Of a stretch of DNA of 64,000 bases, positions 36,205 to 45,200 are shown piece by piece. Every line of letters begins with the position of its first letter. Within the stretch, counting starts at the first letter, position 1. Under the pieces are notes generated by a model. The model saw nothing but the letters and a program-made list of their open reading frames with translations. It made no database searches and had not been told where the DNA came from. The stretch is from Euleptes europaea (lineage: Eukaryota > Chordata > Lepidosauria > Squamata > Sphaerodactylidae). Both the position numbers and the translations under genes were made by a program. The stretch is from contig NC_079312.1 of NCBI RefSeq assembly GCF_029931775.1, positions 119,286,872-119,350,871 of the forward strand, read 5' to 3'.

Positions 36205-39200
36205 TTTGAATGAGGTAGCCAAACTGGACTCATATCCAGTCCCAAGGATTGAGGACCTATATGCCATCCAAGCTGAACTAAAACTTTCACAAAAATTAAG
36301 GGATGCATACCTCCAAATTCCCTTGAATGATAGCTTTGTGACAATAAACAATTCAGAAGGACTATTTCCTTACGGCCAGCTCCCCTTTGGAGTTTCAGTG
36401 TTTCCTGGGATTTTTCAGAGAGTTAGGGACAGTCTGATCTAAGGGATGTCTGTGTATATCTTGATGACCTTCTAACCACAGGAGAAAGTGAGAATTTGGA
36501 ATCAGACCGGAAACCAATGTAGCTGTATCAAAATGGGCAACAAATGTTCCAGTTGGCTAGCCACTGACAGTAGTTGGGCTGCATTCTGGACCAGCTGTAG
36601 TTTCCAGATTGGCTTCAAAAGCAGCCCCACATAGAGCGGGGTTGCAGAAATCCAACTGTGAGGTTAAAGAAACATGGATCAGCATGGCCACATAGGCTGA
36701 GATTAGTTAATGAGAGAGTTGGCAAAGTAGATTCAGCTGATAGAAGGTGCTCCTGGCCACATGTCAACCTGCTTTTCAAACAGCAAGGCAGGGTCCATGA
36801 GTACCAATCAGGGGCCAGCCAGAGCTGGGGGGTATTAGCCCTACTTATATCATAGCTGAGGGGTGGGAAGGAGTAGGGCCAGGGATTGAGGCTCCATGTC
36901 TGTGGGATACCCCCCACCCCTTAAAGGGTCTGGTCCCTGCCATCAGTCCCTGGGCAGCTGGCAGAGTTGACAAGGACTCCAGCAATTTCCCTCTTGTGGA
37001 GATGCCAAGCAAGCTTTCAACCCAAGGGATGCGCTTTGAAAGGGGCACAGGGACATGCCAAGGAGAGTCTGTCCAGTGACAGGTGTTTCCCGCTCACCAG
37101 CGGGCATGCCACCAAGCAGCCCAGCCACACTGCCAAAGGCACCCCTGTGCCATCCCCCTGGCCACCTTCACCAGTAGCGAAGTAGGAGAGGGAGCCACTG
37201 GGGTGGGCTCAGATGTGGAGGCATGCAGCAGAAGTGGTCTGGGACTGGAATGACTGTCATTCCACTTTGGGCATTGTCATTCCATCGCAGAGCAATCTGT
37301 CTGTGCCCAAAGACCATCATTTGTGGCAGGACTCTAGGTGCTCCCATTCAGTTGTCCCTCCAGGGCCCCAGCAAGGGCTCTGACTCCCCTGCTACAGCAT
37401 CCGGGACCTGACTCAGCTGCCTGCCTCCCCTACCAGTGCCCTCTTCACCCCCTGCATTGACTCCCCATCAGACATTGACTCCATGAACTCCCACGATCCC
37501 TCAGTGAGACCTTCCCAGATGTCTTCCCCCGGGTGACAGAGCCCCCCCCCTTCCTAGAGGAGACACACAGCTATTAACGTCATTCATCTACTCTATTCAT
37601 TGCCCAACTTTCTGCCCCACGGGACCCAAATGGCTTACATCATTCTCCTCTCCTCCATTTTATACTCACCACAGCCCTGTGAGAGAGGTTAGACTGAGCG
37701 TGTGTCGACTGGCCCAAGGCCCCCCAGCCAGCTTCCCTGGCATGAATGGGGATTCTCAGACTCTAACCACCACACCCAGCTGGTTCGTTCACCCAGACCA
37801 CCCACTGGCCCATCCCCCCCCCCCTTCACACAGCAGCCTGTGAGGGGGAGAAGCTGGTGTTAGGTCAGCCTTGGAGGTGCTGCTGGACTCCAGCTGAGTT
37901 TTCCCACACTTATAATGGCCGCTTCCTTCCTTCCTTAAGAGCTCAATTTCCCATAATTAATAACAACCTTGCAATCGACCATGAGGGAGGGAGGAAGCAG
38001 ACCAGCAGCCATTACTGACAACAAGTCTGAAAAGGTCAGTACATTTAAAATTCTCCTGGGGGCATTTTTGGAGGTAGAGCCCCCAAATTCACAGAGTAGC
38101 TTGAAGGGACTCTCCTTGCACAACCCCCAAAGTTTGGTGAAGATTGGGTCGGGGGATCCGATTTTATGGGGTCCAGAAGGGTCTGCTCCTCTCCTCCATA
38201 GACAATCAATGCAAAGTCTATGGAACACACATGAACACATGAAGCTGCCTTCTACTGAATCAGACCCTTGGTCCATCAAAGTCAGTATTGTCTACTCAGA
38301 CCGGCAGCGGCTCTCCAGGGTCTCAAGCAGAGGTCTTTCACATCACCTGCTTGCCTAGTCCCTTTAACTGGAGATGCCGGGGACTGAACCTGGGACCTGT
38401 TTGACTTCAGTTGCCTATTTGACTTCAGCTTTCTCCCCAGGTTTGTGCATTCAGTAAACTTGAACTGGAAATTTACTGAAATGGCTAATTTCGGGTTTAT
38501 TTTCGGTTCGGGTTTATCAATACAATACCAATATGCACACACCTACAATCCATCTACCAAATCACCTGCCGCTACTGCTCAAGGCTCTGATCCTTCAAGG
38601 GAATGAGTCAAAGGGTTGCCTGGCAGGCTCGTCCAGCATGTAGAGTGGGGCAGCTGCCAGACACCCCCCCCCCCAAACCACCAACAAGTCCTGTCCTCTG
38701 CCAAAGGGAGGGACAGGCAAAGTGTATGGCCCGGTGTAGGGCTGAAACTGTCCCCCTTCCGAAAATTATCCCAGGAAACCTTCGTGGGATCTCTTCCAAT
38801 TGCATGACAGGGGTCATGGTGCCAGGAGGCCGTGGTTCATGCTGCCCCCGCACGAATGCAATGCTGGGCTTGAGTGTGGGAGATGACCTCACTGGGGCAG
38901 CACCTGGCCTCAAGTGAGGAAATGGGGGAACAGGTTTGGGTTCCTCATCCTTGCTTACCTGTCGGTGCGCAGTCGCCCCTTTGGGTCGAGCCCCAAGAGG
39001 TGGGGTACCTGTTTGGGTTCTGAAATGGGAGAGGCCAGCCATTGAGTATGGACTTTTTTCTCCCATTTGGCTGTTAGTGCTAAGTTCTTGCCTTGTAGTG
39101 CTAAGTGGCCCCTCTGAGTTTTTCCCACCATCGAAGTGCCTTGCCGCTTGCTCTAAGTCTGAATGGCAGGGAGCTCTGAGACAGAGTCCCATGCCAGGTG

Positions 39201-42200
39201 CCCTACCTTGTGAATTATGTGGTGTCCTGGCCAAGGTTTTTGTTGGGGGGGGGGAGCTGTGATGGGTTGCTGGGGTAGGGGCTTGGCCACCCCAGGGGAG
39301 GGAAGGGATTGGTTGTGCCTGTGGCCGGCATCCTGAGCTCCTCCAAGTCTAATGGGCATGGCTGCGGCAGGGCTTCTCTATATTCAGAAAGCAGTCCAAT
39401 AATGCAAGTAATAAAACTAAATAGGGTTACTGCCCCTTATAACTGGCTAAAGTACAAAGAAGCTATTATATGTATTTTCTGTCATAATCATGGGAAATTG
39501 CTATTAGCTTGATTTCCTAATATAACTACTTATATTTCCTTTCTTACGGAATCCAGCTATGGACAACCACACTCTACTTCCCATACCCAATCTCTACTTC
39601 TGCTTCGTTTTGTAAAATTTCTCCTCTTTCCTTCCCAACTAATTTTACAGGAGCAAAACTCCGCTGATGATTTTTACATCCCTGAAGAAATCGTTACCTC
39701 TGTTTTTGGCCTCTTCCTTGCTGGGACAGGGACCACAAGCAAGACCTTGCTCTACTCCCTCTTTGTGATGGCCAAGCTCCCTCACATTCAAGGTATGTAG
39801 AGTCCAGAAAACCACAAAGCTGTTGGGACTCCTTTGGGCCACACAAAGATCCGGAAAGACTGCCAAGCCAGGGGGATCAAGGGTTTCTCGTAAAGGGTTT
39901 TTTTTCTCAAAGAACTCTTCAGCTGCATGAGCTCTAACAAGAAGTTGCTGCACACTCCTCATTATTAAGTTCCTTCTGAGGGTTTCCAGGAGACTTAATT
40001 GCCCCTGTATGAAAGAGACAGTCTAGAATTGCCTTCACTGTGTGATTTCCTACCTTCATCCACGGATGTGTACTACAAGATGACAGTTGATACATCTAGT
40101 TTGATTGTGTGAGGCCATTTGTCAGCGGGAAATGGACTGCGGAGTAGTCGATGGGCGGGGATGGTTTTAACTATTCAAAATGTGGTACGTGTTTGTAGGT
40201 AAGAACATCACCTAAACCTTGCTGAACCAAAATTGATTGATAAGAGCAACTGATAATTTTGGATGTCTGTTCGGTTATTTTGGTTGACAGCATGGTGTAG
40301 TGGTTAAGAGCAGTGGTTTGGAGCGGTGAACTCAGATCTGGAGAACTGGGTTTGATTCCCCACTCCTACACATGAGCGGCGGAGCTAATCTGGTGAACTG
40401 GATATGTTTGCCCACTCCTACACATGAAGCCAGCTGGGAGACCTTGGGCTAGTCACACTCCCAGCCCCTCCTACCTCACAGGGTGTCTGTTGTGGGGAGG
40501 GGAGGGGAAGGTGATTGTAAGCTGGTTTGATTCTCCCTTGTGGTAGAGAAAGTCGGCATATAAAAACCAACTCCTCCTCCTCCTCCTTCTCCATCTCCTC
40601 CTCCTCCTTCTGCTCCTCCTCATCTATGAATTTGTCAAGGATTCTAAAAAGGGCCAAGTGTCAAGGGTTTCTAAGCTAATAGAAATCTTGTGGGAAAGAA
40701 CTGTTAATTGTCCATTGTATGAAAAGTGCATTTGTATCTGTCCTGAACCATTTGCCAATACATTTCATAAGATGATCCCCAATGCTAGTGAGCAAATGAT
40801 TTCCATCTCCACTAGTTCTCTACCCCACAGTTTGCTATTTTAGAGAGTTATTATTTTGTAAACCTCTGTAATATATCCAGGATCTTTTTCCTAAGCTAAA
40901 AAGCTGAAAAATGTTTTGGTGATATGAACATGTCCACTTTGGGAAGCAAATTCCCAAGGGAGAGGTATTTTCCTGCAAATTTCCATCTTTGCTTGTCACT
41001 TCACAGAATGAGTCCCATGCTAGTTGTGTGTATTTAAGAGAAAATTTGACCTTTTGTTTGGGAAATGAAAAAGATTTGTGAGAGAAGGGAGCTTGGAATT
41101 TGAGAAATACATCTTCTGAATGTTATTCATCGCAGCAAAAGTCCAAGAAGAGATTGATGAGGTGGTAGGTGCCAATCGTGCCCCTAACATGGAAGACCGT
41201 GTGAGGATGCCCTTCACCAATGCAGTTGTCCATGAGATTCAGCGTTACGAAATTCTGGCTTTTGAGAGTATGCCGCGTGAAATGACTTGTCACACAGTTT
41301 TCAGAGGTTTCACCATTCCCCAGGTATGATGACTTGAGAAATCATTAGATCTTTTGGGAAAAAAATGAATAATTTGTGATCACATTAACACATGGGATAT
41401 TCTAATATGGTGGTAACCCCCCATGGACCCCCAGGGAGAGGAACCTAGTAGGGGGGATCTCTGTCTTTTTGTCATCTGCACCAAGGAGAACACTAGATGT
41501 TGGATGGTATAGCTTTTATTGAATAGCATCAGTAAGGAAGTCAGTTTTAAAAGAATAATAGATAAGCAAGTTTGCCGTTTTGCTGTAGCTCAGTTCCTGT
41601 GCTTTTGACAGTGGAATGGCGAGTAGCAGAGTAAGAAGCTGAGCCGTCTCTATTGTGACATTGCCAAATTTGTCATGTAAAGAACAGCTGCAAGTGTTAC
41701 ATAACTGTCTGACAAGCAATCTTCAAAAGCACACAGGACTCCTTCTAAAACAATCAGCTTGTTACCCCAGGGAGGAACAGCTGGCACATCTTGGCTGGTG
41801 GGCCTCATGGAATGGTTGAGAATTTCCTCTGCTGTGTGCCTGCTAAATTGCTGCCTGGTTACCTGTGGGGGCATGATAACAGGTAATGAATAATTGCAGG
41901 AACAATTTCAGTGTTCAACTCCTCTTTTAGGACTTGATTGAGACGTTGAGGAAGGGTGTCACCACCAAGTGCTTTGCCCATTCTGCATACTTCATTCCAG
42001 GACCCACTGAGAGCAGGGGCAGACCTCTCTGCTGTTCTTACTGCTGTCTACGTGAAAGGGTTCATTTGCTAGTATCAGTTCTGAGTAGATAAACATTAGC
42101 TACACACACACGTGCATATATGCAGAAGACCCTTTCCCTAGTGTTTTCAGAACCATGGTCCTCTTATGTACTCTAGGTTCTCCTGACATGAGAGTTTATA

Positions 42201-45200
42201 AATCTATGGGTTCGTTGTTGAGTATTTGTTTATAAATGTAATTGCCTGAAACATTACGTGATACCTCATGCTCTTCTGAAGCTTGAGGGAGATGGGTTTC
42301 CCTTAGGACTTTTTATGGACTTAAATTGATTAGTATTTCCATTTAACGCATCATTTGATCTCTTGGCTTCAAAAAGTAACGTGGTTGTTTGCTCTGGGGT
42401 GATTGGGCTAGATATTGCAAAGGCAAGGCAGGAGAAATGGAAGTATTTAGAAAAAGTGGAGCCCCCTGGTTTTTTTCCCTGAAGGCTTTTTTTTCTTTTC
42501 AATTTTGCATCAGAAAAATATATATGTAAATTTAAGGGAGCACTGAAAAAAATAATGTGATATATGTTCTTTAAGACAAGGTTTAACTAAAAATGCCTTC
42601 AGTGGAGATTGTTAGGTGGGAAAATCTACGGGATTAGAGTATGCCAAACACGGAAAGGGGACATTTCCCTTTCCCCTCTTACCCACAATTTCCTCCTTCC
42701 CTTCCCCAAAAGCCCCTCTCAACAGAGGCAAGTAAGCAGTGGGGTCCCACAAGGATCATTTTTAGGGTTGGCAGGTGCCTGTTAATGGCGGGCAATTGCC
42801 CATCAATTAACAGGCCTGCCCGCCATCACTCAGCTGGGCAGTGAGGGAAACAGGCCAGCTAAAGGGTGGCACAATAATGTCCCTTCTGATGTAAAAGCAA
42901 TGAGGGTGCTCTAGCATGTCCCTCAAAAAACTCTATGGAAACCAGAGTTTTGGAGGAATATGCTAGAGTGTCTCCGTCACCGTTTACCCCAGAAGGGACA
43001 TTATTGCATGTGCATGCTATGTGCTCGCAAATCAGGTCCCCCATCAAAGTTCCCACCAATGGCAAGGGGAGACCTGGCAACTCAGCACCTAGCCATGGTG
43101 ATTAAAGGGAAGCTCTACATTCAGAGATTGTAAACCTCTGAATACCAGTGGCAAGAAGCAATGTCAGGGGAATGCCTTGGCCTGCGGGCCTTGGTGTTGG
43201 GCCTCCAAGGTAACTGCTTGGCCACTGTGTGAGACAGGATACTGGACTACTGGTCTCACCCAACAGGGCTCTTCTTATGTTCTTCTAGCCTTTCCTCTTT
43301 TCCTGCTTCCTTCTCTCTTTCCTACCTACCAGCCAACCTGCCTTTTTTTCCAGAAGAAACCCACAAAAACCTATTTTCTCCCACAACTTCAAATCGTATT
43401 ATATCTCTGGTCAAAAAAAGAAGAAGCTGGCCACCATTCTGATTCTCATCATAACAGTCTTATCGTAATAACCTCCCTATGCCATCATGGTTTGGATTTC
43501 TGCCAGCGTAAGGGGTAGAGTAGCCATCTATCTTTCTACAGACAAGATAATTCAAAGACAGCATAGAACAGCGAATGTTCTTTCACATTTTTACCTTTCT
43601 AAGATGATTTTTTTCAAGTTATCAAATTGACACAAGTAATGCCATCTGTCTTCTCTCCCTGAAGTACACCATGGTCATTCCAGTGCTTTCATCTGTTCAC
43701 TTTGACCCGCTCCAATGGGAGAATCCAGATGAATTTAACCCAGAACATTTCTTGGATGAGAAGGGCGAGTTCAGGAAGAATGATGCTTTCATGCCTTTTT
43801 CAGCAGGTAACTGCAGTGACCTTTTTTCTGTAGTGTTTGGTGGGATCCTGGATTGTGTGTGTAAGACTGGGAGGGGATGAGAGTATGAAGGCAGTGATCC
43901 TGTGCCGTCAGAAGACAAATTGTGGGGTTACCTTCTCACAGAATTTCTCCTGCCTTAAGCAGGAAATTTACCAGCAAGCACCGGGTGGAAAGAGTTGTTT
44001 CATTCCTCTTGTTGCCTATGCAGACTCTTGGGCCTTGTTGGAAGGCAAGATGATCAGGGTAATGACCTGACAGGAAAGTACTCTTACTAAAACAGTAATA
44101 TTTCTTCACAATCAGGCAAAGGATTTTTTAGAGGGCGGGGGAGAGACTTGGCAAAAAGATCTGCACATATTCATTGTCCGAATGCATGATTGATAGAAGG
44201 TTTCAGAGGGGTCAGATTCTCCAAAAGTGTGTTTAGGAGGCACAGGTTTCAAAAGTTCAGAATTATTGATCTTTTTAATTAGAATCAGTGAATGAATTAA
44301 TGAAGGTATGTGATCCTAGCCAGCTATTGTGAACAGAGACCAAATTCTTCATGACTTGACCAGTGGGAGAGAAATTATCCATTTATTCTTACTCACTGCT
44401 TCATGTTATTCAACCATTGTTTCAATCCATAAAAGAACTGTCCTCTTATTCCTTGACTGCTAAGGAGTGGTGAGGAATTGGTGAGGTACCTTGTCTACAT
44501 CCAAATACATTATGTCTACTGAATCAACTGTATCAATATACTTGTTAATCCACTCAAAGAACTGCAAAAGGATGGTGAGGCAGGACTTCCCTAGTATTAT
44601 TCCTTTCTGTTCACCTTGTTCAGGGAAACCTTCCACTTCAGGCATCCTTTTAGGCTTAGTGGTACCTTTCCTGACCCGAGATATTCTTTCTATTTGGGCC
44701 TCAATCGGTGTTGTTTTAAATAGTTTCCAGGCATCCTGGAAGGCTTTGACTCCCTGAAATCTCATTCCCACCAATATTTTCCCAAGAATTTACCACACCA
44801 TCCATTTCTGATGAGACATCTCGAACTGGCAGCCTGCCAGCTGCTGTCAGCACCCCCTTCTTATGAGTTTGTTTAAAAGCTGTTCTGCCACTTTTTTGAT
44901 ATGAAATGCCAGTCAATCAAATTTACATCAAGCAACAATCTGAGAGATAACTGGTATAAACAGTTCTTTAGATGGTACATAACTCAGATAGACATTAACA
45001 AAATGAATGAATCATATGATAGACGCTTCTGGAAATGTAAAGATAAAGATTGGACTTATTTTCACTCATGGTGGTCATGCAATCTGGAGGTATCGGGTAT
45101 CTGCGGTGGCTGTCAGGGCAGCGGAAGCAATGGAGACGACCGAGAAGAAGAGGCAGCAGACAGAGGCTGAGAACATCGGGGGTCAACCCGGGGAGACGGC

